Shown here: piece after piece, positions 35,191 through 44,073 of the stretch
Layout: every line of letters starts with the position of its first letter
Numbering within the stretch: position 1 is the first letter of the stretch
Assembly: GCF_051903075.1 (NCBI RefSeq)
Contig: NZ_CP182422.1
Coordinates: 2,976,001-3,040,000, forward strand
Origin: Embleya sp051903075
GTDB taxonomy: Bacteria > Actinomycetota > Actinomycetes > Streptomycetales > Streptomycetaceae
Direction of reading: 5' to 3'
DNA: 64,000 bases
The notes under the pieces: generated by a model
Seen by the model: only the letters and a program-made list of their open reading frames with translations
The model's database searches: none
Told to the model about the DNA's origin: nothing
Position numbers and translations under genes: made by a program

Positions 35191-35220
35191 TCCGGCCGCA
35201 CCGATTGCGGTGCGGCCGGA
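35191..35220 (-). terminator. Intercistronic hairpin after the system 1 binding-protein gene
   Basis: Arms 35191-35203 and 35208-35220 pair perfectly over 13 bases with a four-base ATTG loop. It sits between the binding-protein gene and the first permease gene. No U-tract follows, so partial termination or 3'-end protection of the upstream message is the likely role, not full termination. Confidence 0.75.
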
Positions 35221-35251
35221 CCGTGGACGATGCCGGGTCATATCCGGATCG

Positions 35252-36910
35252 CTACTTGACGGTGACCTCGGTCCAGACCGGGTTGCCGTACGGGTCGATT
35301 TGAACGTTGGAGACCTTGGTCGAGGAGCCGCCCTTGGTCACGTAGTACCACAGCGGGATCGACGGGACGTCCTTCGCCAACTGCCGCTCGGCGTCCTGCC
35401 AGAGCTTGATGGCCTCGGTCTGGTCGGAAGCGGCGCTCGCGCGCTTGGCCAGGTCGTCGAAGACCGGGCTGGAGTAGCCCGCGTCGTTGGACGCGGCACC
35501 GGTCTGGTAGATGTCGGCGAGGAAGTTGTCCGGGAACGGGTAGTCGCCGCGCCAGCCGGTACGGTACGCGCCCGTCATCTTCTTACCCGAGATGTCCTTG
35601 CGCGCGACACCGAACTCGGGGTAGAGCTTCGGCTCGCAGGAGCCCTGCCCGATGACCTCGTTGATGCTGTTGCAGACCGCGGTGACCCATTCCTTGTGCG
35701 GGCCGTCCGCGTTGGTGGCGATGGTGAGCTTGCCACCGGGGATGCCGCCACCGTCCTTGACCAACTGCTTGGCCTTGACCGGGTCGTACTTGGTCAGCTC
35801 GCCGGTGATGTCCTTGCTGTAACCCGGGATGTTCGGGGCCAGCCAGTCGGTCGCCGGCTGCTCGGCACCCTTGTAGATCGCCTTGACGATGCTCGCCCGG
35901 TCGATCGCCATGGAGAGGCCCTGACGGACCTTCTCCTTGCCCGGCGCGCCCCAGCCGGCGTCGTACAGCGGGAAGCCGATCTTCTGGATCGAGAACTGCG
36001 GGGCCTCGATCGCGCGCTCGCCCAGGTCCTTCTTGAAGCTGCCGATCGCCGACGTCGGAATCTGGTCGATCACGTCGAGCTTGTTGTCACGCAGCGCGGT
36101 GTAACCGGCGTCGTAGGACGTGTAGAACTGGAGCTGCACGCCGTTCGACTTCGGCTTGTCCGTACCGGCGTACTTGTCGTACTTCTTCACGGTCAGCGAC
36201 TTCTTGTGGTTCCAGCCACCGTTGGCGGTGTCGAGCTGGAACGGACCGTTGCCGATCGGCGCCTCGCCGTACTTCGCCGGGTCCTTGAAGAACTCCTGCG
36301 GCAGCGGCGAGTAGACCACGTAGCCGAGGCTCGCCTTGAAGGACGAGTACGCCTGGACCAGCTTGATCGTGAACGTCTTGTCGTCCACGACCTTGAGGCC
36401 GCTCAGCTCCTTGCTGGTGGGCTCACCCTCCTTGGGGTGAGTCGCTTCGTAGCCCTCGATCTTCTCGAACCAGGGGCTCGCGTTGATCTGCTTGTTCGTG
36501 GAGACGGCGCCCCAGTTCCAGGCGTCCACGTAGGACTTCGCGGTGACCGGCTCGCCGTTGTGGAAGGTCCACCCGGACTTGATCTTCACCGTGTAGTTGA
36601 TCGAGTCCGTGGACTCCACCGACTCCGCCATGGCCGGCACGGGCTGGCCGGTCTTGGAGTCGTACGTGTACAGGCCGCGGAACATGAGCTGAAGCGGGTA
36701 GAAGCCGCCGTTCTCGTTCGAGTTCGCGGGCTGGAGAGGGTTCTGCGGCTCGGTGCTGTAGGCCGAGTAGTAGCCGGCGGGCAGGCCGTTGTTGCCGCCA
36801 CCGCCGCCCTTGTCGTCCTTCTTGTCGTCGCTGCTGCTGCCACACGCAGTCGCGGCCAGGCCCAGAACGGCCACACCGACGACCCACTTCACGCGCGTTG
36901 TTCCGCGCAT
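35252..36910 (-). CDS. Peptide ABC importer substrate-binding lipoprotein (system 1)
   Basis: The 552-residue product is an SBP_bac_5 family extracytoplasmic lipoprotein. Its signal peptide ends in the lipobox ATAC, with Cys23 as lipid anchor, followed by a Ser/Asp/Lys/Gly-rich tether. The family pattern is clear: YSTEPQNPLQPANSNE, SGWTFHNGEPVTAKSYVDAW, APIGNGPFQL, VRQGLSMAIDRASIV and YPFPDNFL. The substrate is a peptide or related compound, but its type is not readable. The ATG chosen follows GAGGAGGCAACCC; a start five codons earlier is possible. It is the first gene of the operon, with a 500-base upstream region holding a palindromic operator candidate. Confidence 0.92.
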   Translation of the reverse strand: MRGTTRVKWVVGVAVLGLAATACGSSSDDKKDDKGGGGGNNGLPAGYYSAYSTEPQNPLQPANSNENGGFYPLQLMFRGLYTYDSKTGQPVPAMAESVESTDSINYTVKIKSGWTFHNGEPVTAKSYVDAWNWGAVSTNKQINASPWFEKIEGYEATHPKEGEPTSKELSGLKVVDDKTFTIKLVQAYSSFKASLGYVVYSPLPQEFFKDPAKYGEAPIGNGPFQLDTANGGWNHKKSLTVKKYDKYAGTDKPKSNGVQLQFYTSYDAGYTALRDNKLDVIDQIPTSAIGSFKKDLGERAIEAPQFSIQKIGFPLYDAGWGAPGKEKVRQGLSMAIDRASIVKAIYKGAEQPATDWLAPNIPGYSKDITGELTKYDPVKAKQLVKDGGGIPGGKLTIATNADGPHKEWVTAVCNSINEVIGQGSCEPKLYPEFGVARKDISGKKMTGAYRTGWRGDYPFPDNFLADIYQTGAASNDAGYSSPVFDDLAKRASAASDQTEAIKLWQDAERQLAKDVPSIPLWYYVTKGGSSTKVSNVQIDPYGNPVWTEVTVK

Positions 36911-37345
36911 GGGTTGCCTCCTCATGGAATCACTACCGAAGTGAAGTGCAACGGGGCCACCCGAGCGGGAAGCATCCGTCACAGCTGCTCGTAGAGTCGG
37001 CGCCCCCGAGCGCGTGACCAGGTTCCGAGCACAAGCGGATCCACTATCCGTCACCGATTGGCCGCGACCAATCCCCTGCAGGTTTCAGTTTGATCACGTA
37101 AATCCGTGATCAATCTCGAAACCCAGACATATGAGACCAGTAACGAAGCCGTATCAAACGGACACCATGTACCGCTGCCCGGAGCATACAGTCCGATGAA
37201 CGAACACCCATAAGACGCCCCTACCTCGTCTCACAAAGCGAGAAACGCTACGGAGCGTGACGGCACTCGCTCGGCCGAGATGGCGCGGACCGACCGGTCG
37301 CATGGGGTTCAACGCGCGTAGCTGACCTGCAGGAAAGCACGAAAA
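36911..37345. other. Upstream region of peptide importer operon 1
   Basis: These bases between the two importer operons carry no supportable gene. The part from about 37060 to 37260 is clearly poorer in GC than the rest of the window and should contain the system 1 promoter. It includes the 9-bp palindrome at 37090-37113. Open frames running through it are extensions of reading frames from the neighbouring operon in other phases. Confidence 0.6.
37090..37113. promoter_or_regulatory. Candidate operator palindrome upstream of importer operon 1
   Basis: TTGATCACG and CGTGATCAA form perfect 9-bp arms around a six-base AT-rich spacer (TAAATC). It lies about 180 bases before the start of the binding-protein gene, in an AT-rich stretch. 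The dyad size fits a dimeric repressor of the GntR or similar kind. No regulator gene is next to it. Confidence 0.5.
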
Positions 37346-37376
37346 ACGGGATGCCACCAAATCGGTGGCATCCCGT
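37346..37376 (-). terminator. Intrinsic terminator of importer operon 2
   Basis: Arms 37346-37358 and 37364-37376 pair perfectly over 13 bases with a five-base loop. On the minus strand the stem is followed by TTTTTC. It lies 43 bases beyond the stop of the last gene of the second importer operon. Confidence 0.9.
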
Positions 37377-37419
37377 TCTCGGGTGCGGTATGACGATCCG
37401 CCGTCGCGGCGACGCGTCG

Positions 37420-38553
37420 TTACTCCGGGTCGGTCGTGATGCCCGCCTCCAGCGCGGCCTCGATCCGCTCCTCGGGCATCGTCTCCTCCGCCTTGGCGGT
37501 CGCCTCCAGCGGACCGGGGAAGTGACACGCCACCCGGTGGCCCGCGAGCAGCGTGTCGATCCCGATCAACGGGGGCTCCTCGTTCGCGCACACGTCCTGC
37601 GCCTTGGGACAGCGGGTCCGGAAGCGGCAGCCGGACGGCGGGTTGATCGGACTGGGCATGTCGCCGAAGGCGTGCACCCGTGTCCGGTTTCCGCTCTTGT
37701 CCGGGTCCGTCTCCGGCACCGCGGCGAGCAGCGTGTGCGTGTACGGGTGGTGCGGGTTCGCGTACAACGACGTGCGGTCGGCGATCTCGACGATCTTGCC
37801 GAGGTACATCACCGCCACCCGCTGGGAGAAGTGCCGGACCACCGCGAGGTCGTGCGCGATGAACACGAACGCGATGCCCATGTCCCGTTGCAGGCCCTGG
37901 AGCAGGTTGACCACCTGCGCCTGGATGGACACGTCGAGCGCGGAGACCGGCTCGTCGGCCACGATCAACCGGGGCTGGAGCGCGAGCGCGCGGGCGATCC
38001 CGATCCGCTGCCGCTGGCCGCCGGAGAACTCGTGCGGGAAACGGTTGTAGTGCTCGGGGTTGAGACCGACACGTTCCAACAGCTCCTGCACCCGCTTTTT
38101 CCGGCCACCCTCGGGATTGATCCCGTTGACCTCCATCGGCGAACTCACGATCGCGCCGACTGTCTGTCGCGGGTTCAGCGACGAGTACGGGTCCTGGAAG
38201 ATCATCTGGATCTGGCTGCGGATCGGGGCGATCTGCTTGCGGGTCGCGTGCGTGATGTCGTTGCCGTCGTAGTGGATCGTGCCGCCGGTGGGTTCGAGCA
38301 ACCGGCTGATCAGCCGACCGGTGGTGGACTTGCCACACCCGGACTCGCCGACCAGGCCCACGCTCTCCCCCGCCGCGACGGACAGGTCGATCCCGTCCAC
38401 CGCGCGCACGTTGAGCATCTTGCGACGGACCAGGCCGCCGCCCTTGACGGGGAAGTACTTGACCAGCCCCCGTACGTCGAGCAGCGGTTCGCCGGGCGAC
38501 TTCGGCGCGGGGTCCGGAGCCGGCGCCGGGGTCTCGCTGATCGTCTCGGTCAT
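37420..38553 (-). CDS. Peptide ABC importer ATP-binding protein, OppF/DppF-type (system 2)
   Basis: The 377-residue ATPase has Walker A GESGCGKST, Q-loop MIFQDPY, signature FSGGQRQR, Walker B LIVADEPVSALD and switch His in FIAHDLAVV. The cysteine motif PSGCRFRTRCPKAQDVC and the later VACHF close the oligopeptide-family domain. A Glu/Ala-rich tail follows. The ATG has GGAGAACGACG upstream; a 70-codon frame extension overlaps the previous gene and is rejected. It is the last gene of the second operon and is followed by an intrinsic terminator. Confidence 0.93.
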   Translation of the reverse strand: MTETISETPAPAPDPAPKSPGEPLLDVRGLVKYFPVKGGGLVRRKMLNVRAVDGIDLSVAAGESVGLVGESGCGKSTTGRLISRLLEPTGGTIHYDGNDITHATRKQIAPIRSQIQMIFQDPYSSLNPRQTVGAIVSSPMEVNGINPEGGRKKRVQELLERVGLNPEHYNRFPHEFSGGQRQRIGIARALALQPRLIVADEPVSALDVSIQAQVVNLLQGLQRDMGIAFVFIAHDLAVVRHFSQRVAVMYLGKIVEIADRTSLYANPHHPYTHTLLAAVPETDPDKSGNRTRVHAFGDMPSPINPPSGCRFRTRCPKAQDVCANEEPPLIGIDTLLAGHRVACHFPGPLEATAKAEETMPEERIEAALEAGITTDPE

Positions 38554-38594
38554 CGTCGTTCTCCTGCTTTCTGCCGTCGGCCGAGCCTCGGCGA

Positions 38595-39707
38595 TCAACC
38601 GAGCAGCGGGCGGACGTCGTCGATGAAGATCCGCTGCTTGTCCTCGGCGCTCAGGTGACAGGCCGACCCGCGCCCCTCGGACAGCGCCAGGACCGGCGGC
38701 TCGGTCCGGCACCGCTCGCCGCCCACCACGTCGGCGTAGTCGCACCGCGGATGGAAGGGACAACCCGACGGCGGCGCCAGCAGGCTCGGCGGCGTACCGC
38801 GCACCGGCCGCAACGGAATGTCGACGTCACCGGAGAGATTGGGCATCGAGGACAGCAGCCCCCACGTGTACGGGTGCCGCGGATTCTTCAGCACCTCGCG
38901 CACGGTGCCCTTCTCCACGCTGCGTCCCGCGTACATCACCAGCACGTCGTGCGCCATCTGGGCGATCACGCCGAGGTCGTGGGTGATGAACAGGATCGCG
39001 GTGCCGAACTCGTCCTGGAGGTCGCGGAGCAGATCCAGGATCTGCGCTTGGACCGTCACGTCGAGCGCGGTCGTCGGCTCGTCGGCGATCAGCAGGTCCG
39101 GGTCGCACACCAGCGACATCGCGATCATCGCGCGCTGGCGCATGCCGCCGGAGAAGTGGTGCGGGTAGTCGTTCACCCGGGTCTTGGGATTCGGGATGCC
39201 GACGCGGTCCAGCATCTCGATCGCCCGCGCGTGCGCGTCGCTGCGATTGGCGCCCAGGTGCCGCCGATAGGACTCGGCTATCTGCTCGCCCACCGTGTAG
39301 AACGGCGACAGCGCGGTGAGCGGGTCCTGGAAGATCATCGAGATCCGCCGCCCGCGCAGGTCGCGCAGCTTGCGCTCCGGCATGGTGATCAGCTCGCGGC
39401 CGTCGAACCGGATCTCGCCCTCGATCTTCGTCTTCTCCCGGTTGTGCAGCCCCAGGATGGTCAACGAGGACACCGACTTGCCCGAGCCGGACTCGCCGAC
39501 GATGCCGAGCGTGCGGCCCTTCTCGACGTCGAAGGACAACCCGTCCACGGCCTTGACCACGCCGTCGTCGGTGGAGAAGTGCACCCGCAGATCGCGCACC
39601 GACAAGAACGCGTCCGAGCCGTCGGCGCGGGCGGAAGCCCCCGCCTTCCCGGCGGTCTCGGCCTTGCCGGTCGGCTGATCGGCGGTGGTATCGGTACTCG
39701 CGGCCAT
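38595..39707 (-). CDS. Peptide ABC importer ATP-binding protein, OppD/DppD-type (system 2)
   Basis: The 370-residue ATPase has Walker A GESGSGKSV, Q-loop MIFQDPL, signature FSGGMRQR, Walker B LLIADEPTTALD and switch His in FITHDLGVI. The C-terminal cysteine motif is PSGCPFHPRCDYADVVGGERC, longer than usual between the third and fourth Cys. The ATG at 39707 follows GAGGAGCAGGGC and is preferred. Two in-frame alternatives exist: an ATG at 39755, and a GTG at 39773 that overlaps the permease stop and would couple the genes. The extra N-terminus would be basic and disordered. Confidence 0.9.
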   Translation of the reverse strand: MAASTDTTADQPTGKAETAGKAGASARADGSDAFLSVRDLRVHFSTDDGVVKAVDGLSFDVEKGRTLGIVGESGSGKSVSSLTILGLHNREKTKIEGEIRFDGRELITMPERKLRDLRGRRISMIFQDPLTALSPFYTVGEQIAESYRRHLGANRSDAHARAIEMLDRVGIPNPKTRVNDYPHHFSGGMRQRAMIAMSLVCDPDLLIADEPTTALDVTVQAQILDLLRDLQDEFGTAILFITHDLGVIAQMAHDVLVMYAGRSVEKGTVREVLKNPRHPYTWGLLSSMPNLSGDVDIPLRPVRGTPPSLLAPPSGCPFHPRCDYADVVGGERCRTEPPVLALSEGRGSACHLSAEDKQRIFIDDVRPLLG

Positions 39708-39769
39708 GCCCTGCTCCTCGGCCCCTGCGGCTGGTGGACGGTGACGCTGACTCATCGGACGCCGCCCTC

Positions 39770-40753
39770 TCACGCGAGCCGGACCCGTGGATCGATGACG
39801 GCGTACAACAGGTCCACCACGAGATTCGCGAGCATCGTGAAGCTGGCCGCGATGACCACCACGCCCATCATCATCGGCAGGTCGGAGTCGGTCACCGAGG
39901 TGACCGCGAGCATGCCGATGCCGTGCAGACTGAAGGTGCTCTCAGTGATGATCGTGCCGCTCATCAGCACGCCGATGTCCACGCCGAGCACGGTGACGAT
40001 CGGGCTGAGCGCGCCCCGGAAGGCGTGTTTGATGTACACGCTGCGTCCGGACAGGCCCTTGGCCTTGAGTGTTCGTACGTAGTCCTCGGACAACACGTCC
40101 ACCATCGTGGATCTGGTGAGGCGGACGTACATGGCCATGTGGATGGTCATCAGACAGATCCACGGCAACAGCAGTCCCGACGCCCATTGGAACGGATCGT
40201 CGGTGAACTGGTGATACTGCGGTCGATCCATCCAGCCCAACTGCTGGACGAAGAGATAGATGAACAGGGGCCCGAGCACGTAGATCGGTGCCGAACCGCT
40301 GAGCAGCGCAAAGCCCGTGGCGACCTTGTCGGTCTTCTTGCCCCGCCGCATCGCGGCCAGGATGCCCAGGCCGATACCCAGCGTCATGAACAGCACAACC
40401 GCGCCGATGGCCAGCGACACCGTGGTCGGGAAGCGATCCGCCACCGTGTGCGCGACGTTCTGGTTGTTGGCGAACGAGTAGCCCAGACACGGGAAGTTGC
40501 AGGTTTTCTCACCGATGTTACGGCCGGCGAAGATCCCGGATATGAAGATCCAATACTGCTCCAGGAGCGGTTTGGTCAGGCCGAGGTTGTGCCGGACCGT
40601 CTCGCGCATCTCTGGCGTGCAGTTCTTGCCACACGACAGGCGCACGACCGAGTCCTCGCCGGAGGCGGCGAAGAACAGGTAGAACGTGATGAGGCTGACG
40701 ACAAGCAGGATCGCCGCTACGCCGAGCAGCCGCCGGACCAGGAATCGAAGCAT
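39770..40753 (-). CDS. Peptide ABC importer permease, OppB/DppB-type (system 2)
   Basis: The 327-residue permease starts MLRFLVRRLLGVAAILLVVS and has six predicted helices. The coupling loop is YVRTLKAKGLSGRSVYIKHA and the C-terminus is DLLYAVIDPRVRLA. The external loop after the first helix is unusual because it holds four cysteines (LSCGKNCTPEM and KTCNFPCLG), which could form disulfides. It follows the binding-protein gene after a strong hairpin, as in system 1. Confidence 0.92.
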   Translation of the reverse strand: MLRFLVRRLLGVAAILLVVSLITFYLFFAASGEDSVVRLSCGKNCTPEMRETVRHNLGLTKPLLEQYWIFISGIFAGRNIGEKTCNFPCLGYSFANNQNVAHTVADRFPTTVSLAIGAVVLFMTLGIGLGILAAMRRGKKTDKVATGFALLSGSAPIYVLGPLFIYLFVQQLGWMDRPQYHQFTDDPFQWASGLLLPWICLMTIHMAMYVRLTRSTMVDVLSEDYVRTLKAKGLSGRSVYIKHAFRGALSPIVTVLGVDIGVLMSGTIITESTFSLHGIGMLAVTSVTDSDLPMMMGVVVIAASFTMLANLVVDLLYAVIDPRVRLA

Positions 40754-40803
40754 GAGGCCGGTCTTCCTCCGCGATGTGCCCCCGGCGATCGATCCGGTCG
40801 GAC

Positions 40804-40847
40804 CGGTCGGTCCCGGGAGTCGAATGCACGACTCCCGGGACCGACCG
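40804..40847 (-). terminator. Intercistronic hairpin after the system 2 binding-protein gene
   Basis: Arms 40804-40822 and 40829-40847 pair perfectly over 19 bases with a six-base loop (AATGCA). It lies in the 130-base gap between the binding-protein gene and the permease gene. There is no U-tract, so attenuation or mRNA protection is likely. Confidence 0.82.
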
Positions 40848-40883
40848 ACCGACGGGCGGATCGACCGCCGACGGGCCTGACGG

Positions 40884-42647
40884 CTACTTGATGAAGATGT
40901 TGTTCAGGTCGATCGCGCCCTTGGAGTTGAGCGCGGCGCCGCCGATCTGCGGGCCGTACACCAGGCGGTGACGCTGGTAGATGTACGGGATGGACGGCAC
41001 GTCCTGCATGATCTTCTCGTCGAGCTTCATCCACTCGACGGCCTGCGCGTTGGTGTCGGTGATCTTCAGGATGCGGTCGATCTCCGCGTCCACGGCCGGG
41101 TTCTTGTACTTGGCGTAGTTCTGGCCGTTGTCGAGCACCTGGCGGCTGTCGTACACCGGGGTGTAGACGGTCGATCCGGTCGGCCAGTCCGCTCCCCAGC
41201 CGGCCCAGTAGAGGTCACACGGCGTGTCGAGCTTGCCGATGACGTCGTAGTACTCCTTGTCGGAGATCTCCTTGCGCTCCATCTGGAAGCCGGCCTTGCC
41301 GAGCATGTCCATGATCGGCAGCGCGCGCTCCTGCTGGACCTTGGTCGTGTTGATGCACAGCACGACCTTCTGGCCGACCTTGCCGGCGGCCTCCAGCATC
41401 TGCTTGGCCTTGGCCTGGTCGCCGTCCGGCGGCAGACCGTCGAACAGGCTCTTGTACGGCGCGTAGCCCAGCTGGGTGGGCGAGGCGATCGTGGTGGAGA
41501 AGTCGCCCGCGGTCGGGCCGCCCTCGGCCAGTCGCGCGGACTGGCGCGGGAACGCGATCGCCATCGCCTTGCGGACGTTGACGTCGGTGATCCGCAGGTT
41601 GTTGATGTCGAACCGGTTCGCGTACGGGCCGATGCCGTCCGTGACCCGGTTCTTCAGCGCCGGGTCGGTGGCGATCTGCTGGGCGAAGTTGGCGTCGGGA
41701 CGCTCGTTCAGGGTGAACGCGGCGGCGTCGCTGCCGGCCGCGGCCGTCAGCCGCTGGAACTGCGTCGCGCCCGGGATGCCCATCTCGAACTTGAACTGGT
41801 CCACGTACTGGTGGCGCACCGAGTCGCTGGCCGGGTCCCAGTTCGGGTTCTTGTCCAGGATCAGCTGCTTGTCCGGCTCGTGCGTGGTGATCTTGTACGG
41901 GCCGCTGGCGAACGGCTTGGTGTCGATCTGCTCCTTGGTGTCCTTCGCCTTGGGCATCGGGGCGGTGGTGCCCATCGCGGCGGCGAAGGGGAAGTCGCCC
42001 TGCGGCGAGACCAGATGGAAGATGATCGTCTTCGCGTCCGGCACCTCGATCTTGTCGTTCGGCAGCTCGGCACCGTCGTACGGACCGGGGTAGGCCTCCC
42101 AGTACTTGTCCGAGCCGGTCAGCCAGCCCTGGATCCAGACCGGGCCCTCGTTCCACGCCTTGTTGAACATGCGCTCGACGCCGTACTTGACGTCGGCGGC
42201 CACGATCGGCGTGCCGTCCTCGTACTTCAGGTTGTCCTTGAGCGTGTACTTCCAGGTCTTGCCACCGTCGGTGGTGGTGCCGGTGTCGGTCGCCAGGTCA
42301 CCGACGAGGGTGGTCTTGTCACCCTCGCGCTTGTAGGTGGTCAGCCGGCGCGAGATCAGCTCGGACACCGTCATCAGGTTGCTGACGTAGGCGCGACCCG
42401 GGTCCAGGTGCGAGAAGCCGGTGCGGTTGAGGACGCCGGCCACGCCGCCCTTCTTGGCGCCCGGTACCTCGGCCGCCGGGCCCTTCGAGTCGGCTGCGGT
42501 GCCGATCACGACGGACGCCGTCTTGGCGGAGGGTTTCGCCGTGTTGTCCTTCTTGTCTCCGCCGCCGCTGCTGCACGCGGAGGCCGAGGCCGCGAGGGCC
42601 CCTACCGCGAACAGCGCGACGAATCGGCGCTTCCCCGTCGATGTCAT
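40884..42647 (-). CDS. Peptide ABC importer substrate-binding lipoprotein (system 2)
   Basis: The 587-residue SBP_bac_5 family lipoprotein has a signal peptide ending in the lipobox ASAC with Cys25, then a Gly/Lys/Asp tether. Recognisable family segments are LKYEDGTPIVAADVKYGVER, FASGPYKITTHEP, VRKAMAIAFPRQSARLAEGG and DLYWAGWGADWPTGSTVY. The long N-terminal tether up to about residue 75 is Lys/Ala-rich. It is the second gene of its operon, after an OppC-type permease, which is an uncommon order. It differs strongly from the system 1 binding protein, so the two should take different substrates. Confidence 0.92.
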   Translation of the reverse strand: MTSTGKRRFVALFAVGALAASASACSSGGGDKKDNTAKPSAKTASVVIGTAADSKGPAAEVPGAKKGGVAGVLNRTGFSHLDPGRAYVSNLMTVSELISRRLTTYKREGDKTTLVGDLATDTGTTTDGGKTWKYTLKDNLKYEDGTPIVAADVKYGVERMFNKAWNEGPVWIQGWLTGSDKYWEAYPGPYDGAELPNDKIEVPDAKTIIFHLVSPQGDFPFAAAMGTTAPMPKAKDTKEQIDTKPFASGPYKITTHEPDKQLILDKNPNWDPASDSVRHQYVDQFKFEMGIPGATQFQRLTAAAGSDAAAFTLNERPDANFAQQIATDPALKNRVTDGIGPYANRFDINNLRITDVNVRKAMAIAFPRQSARLAEGGPTAGDFSTTIASPTQLGYAPYKSLFDGLPPDGDQAKAKQMLEAAGKVGQKVVLCINTTKVQQERALPIMDMLGKAGFQMERKEISDKEYYDVIGKLDTPCDLYWAGWGADWPTGSTVYTPVYDSRQVLDNGQNYAKYKNPAVDAEIDRILKITDTNAQAVEWMKLDEKIMQDVPSIPYIYQRHRLVYGPQIGGAALNSKGAIDLNNIFIK

Positions 42648-42775
42648 GTGATCCCCTCATCAAGAAACCGTTCACCGGGCCCAGGTGCCGCGGCGGGTGG
42701 GACGTACGCAGGAGCGGTTGCGCAGGCTCCGGGGTCACGACGGGCACGATCGGCCCGCGCGTGGACCCCGGCCGG

Positions 42776-43819
42776 TCATCGGTTCGACTTGGGGTCGAGC
42801 GCGTCGCGTACCGAATCGCCGAGGAGGTTGAAGGCGAGCACGAAGATCACCATCGCGATGGCCGGGAAGGCCAGGTAGGTGACGTCGCTCTGCATGCCTT
42901 CGAAACCCTTGTTGATCATCCGACCCCAGTCCGGGGTGGGTTCGGTCATGCCGACCCCGAGGAAGGACAGCGCCGCCTCGGTGGTCACGTATGTCGGCAG
43001 GTCGAGCGTGGCGACGATCAGGATCGGGGTCCACAGGTTGGGCAGCAGCTCCTTGAAGATGATCCGCCCGGATCCCGCCCCGCTGACCTTCGCCGCCTCG
43101 ATGTACTCGCGTTCGCGCATCGACAGGACCTGGCCCCGCAGGATGCGGGCGATCCGGGTCCAGCCGAACAACGACAGCACGATGATCAGGGCCGTCGCCC
43201 GGAGCATCGTCGGTGTCGTCTCGCGCTCGCTGACGAACAGCGCGAGCACGATCGGGGTGAACGCGATGAAGAACAACTGCGAGGGCATCGCCAGCAGGGT
43301 GTCGATCACCCGGCTGATCACGTAGTCCACCTTGCCGCCGAGGTATCCGGCGGTGATGCCCAGGACGGTGCCGACCACCGTCACGATGATCACCACGACC
43401 ACGGCCAGCAGCAGCGAGGTACGGATCCCGTACACGAGCTGCATCAGCACGTCCCGGCCGACCGCGGGTTCGATGCCGAACCAGTGCTCGCCCGAGATGC
43501 CGCCGTTGGGCGCGATGGGCGCGCCGACCTCGTTGAGCAGGCCCGGGTGGATCTGCCCGTAACGTGTGTACGGGTCCTTTCCGTACAGCTTTTCGATCAA
43601 TGGCGCAGCGAAAGCGATCAAGAAAAAGAAAATCACGATCGACGCGGATATGACGCCGCTGCGATCCTTGCGGAAACGCCGCCAGGCGAGCTGGCCGGGC
43701 GATCGCCCGACCACCTCTTGCGGTGCCGCCGCGACCCCCGCTTCGGAGAGCGGTGAGTCGGGCGTTCCCGGATTCGGGGATCCTCCCGCCTCCGGGACCA
43801 GCTGGGGTTGCATGGTCAT
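42776..43819 (-). CDS. Peptide ABC importer permease, OppC/DppC-type (system 2)
   Basis: The 347-residue permease has a polar N-terminus of about 50 residues, the first helix VISASIVIFFFLIAFAAPLI and five more helices. The external loop is EHWFGIEPAVGRDVLMQLVY and the coupling loop is YIEAAKVSGAGSGRIIFKEL. The C-terminus GDSVRDALDPKSNR is OppC-like. The ATG at MTMQPQLV is chosen because GGGGG lies ten bases before it; a TTG 27 codons earlier is a weaker choice. It is the first gene of its operon and stands 128 bases from the binding-protein gene. Confidence 0.9.
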   Translation of the reverse strand: MTMQPQLVPEAGGSPNPGTPDSPLSEAGVAAAPQEVVGRSPGQLAWRRFRKDRSGVISASIVIFFFLIAFAAPLIEKLYGKDPYTRYGQIHPGLLNEVGAPIAPNGGISGEHWFGIEPAVGRDVLMQLVYGIRTSLLLAVVVVIIVTVVGTVLGITAGYLGGKVDYVISRVIDTLLAMPSQLFFIAFTPIVLALFVSERETTPTMLRATALIIVLSLFGWTRIARILRGQVLSMREREYIEAAKVSGAGSGRIIFKELLPNLWTPILIVATLDLPTYVTTEAALSFLGVGMTEPTPDWGRMINKGFEGMQSDVTYLAFPAIAMVIFVLAFNLLGDSVRDALDPKSNR

Positions 43820-44073
43820 GACTGCAAATACCCCCGAGTCGCGGTCGAGTGCGACCGGATTCCGTTTGGTTTGGTGGCCGCACGGACTCTCGCAACCCAA
43901 TTACCGTGTCGTCAAGAGGACAGTCATACTAAACCCGAGAGCGAAAGATATTCGTCATTTATGTTTGTTAGAACTTTCGCATCTGATCGATTTTTGCTCG
44001 AAAATGTTACTCGCATTGGAAACATAACGAATATAACCGGGCAAAGATATCGAGTTGGTCTCAGCATGCGAAA
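43820..44073 (-). promoter_or_regulatory. AT-rich promoter region of importer operon 2
   Basis: Between about 43905 and 44065 base composition falls far below that of the surrounding DNA, with runs such as TCATTTATGTTTG and AACATAACGAATATAACC. It lies directly upstream of the first gene of importer operon 2 and behind the typA terminator. It most likely contains that operon's promoter. I could not fix unique -10 and -35 boxes. No gene is supported here. Confidence 0.55.
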
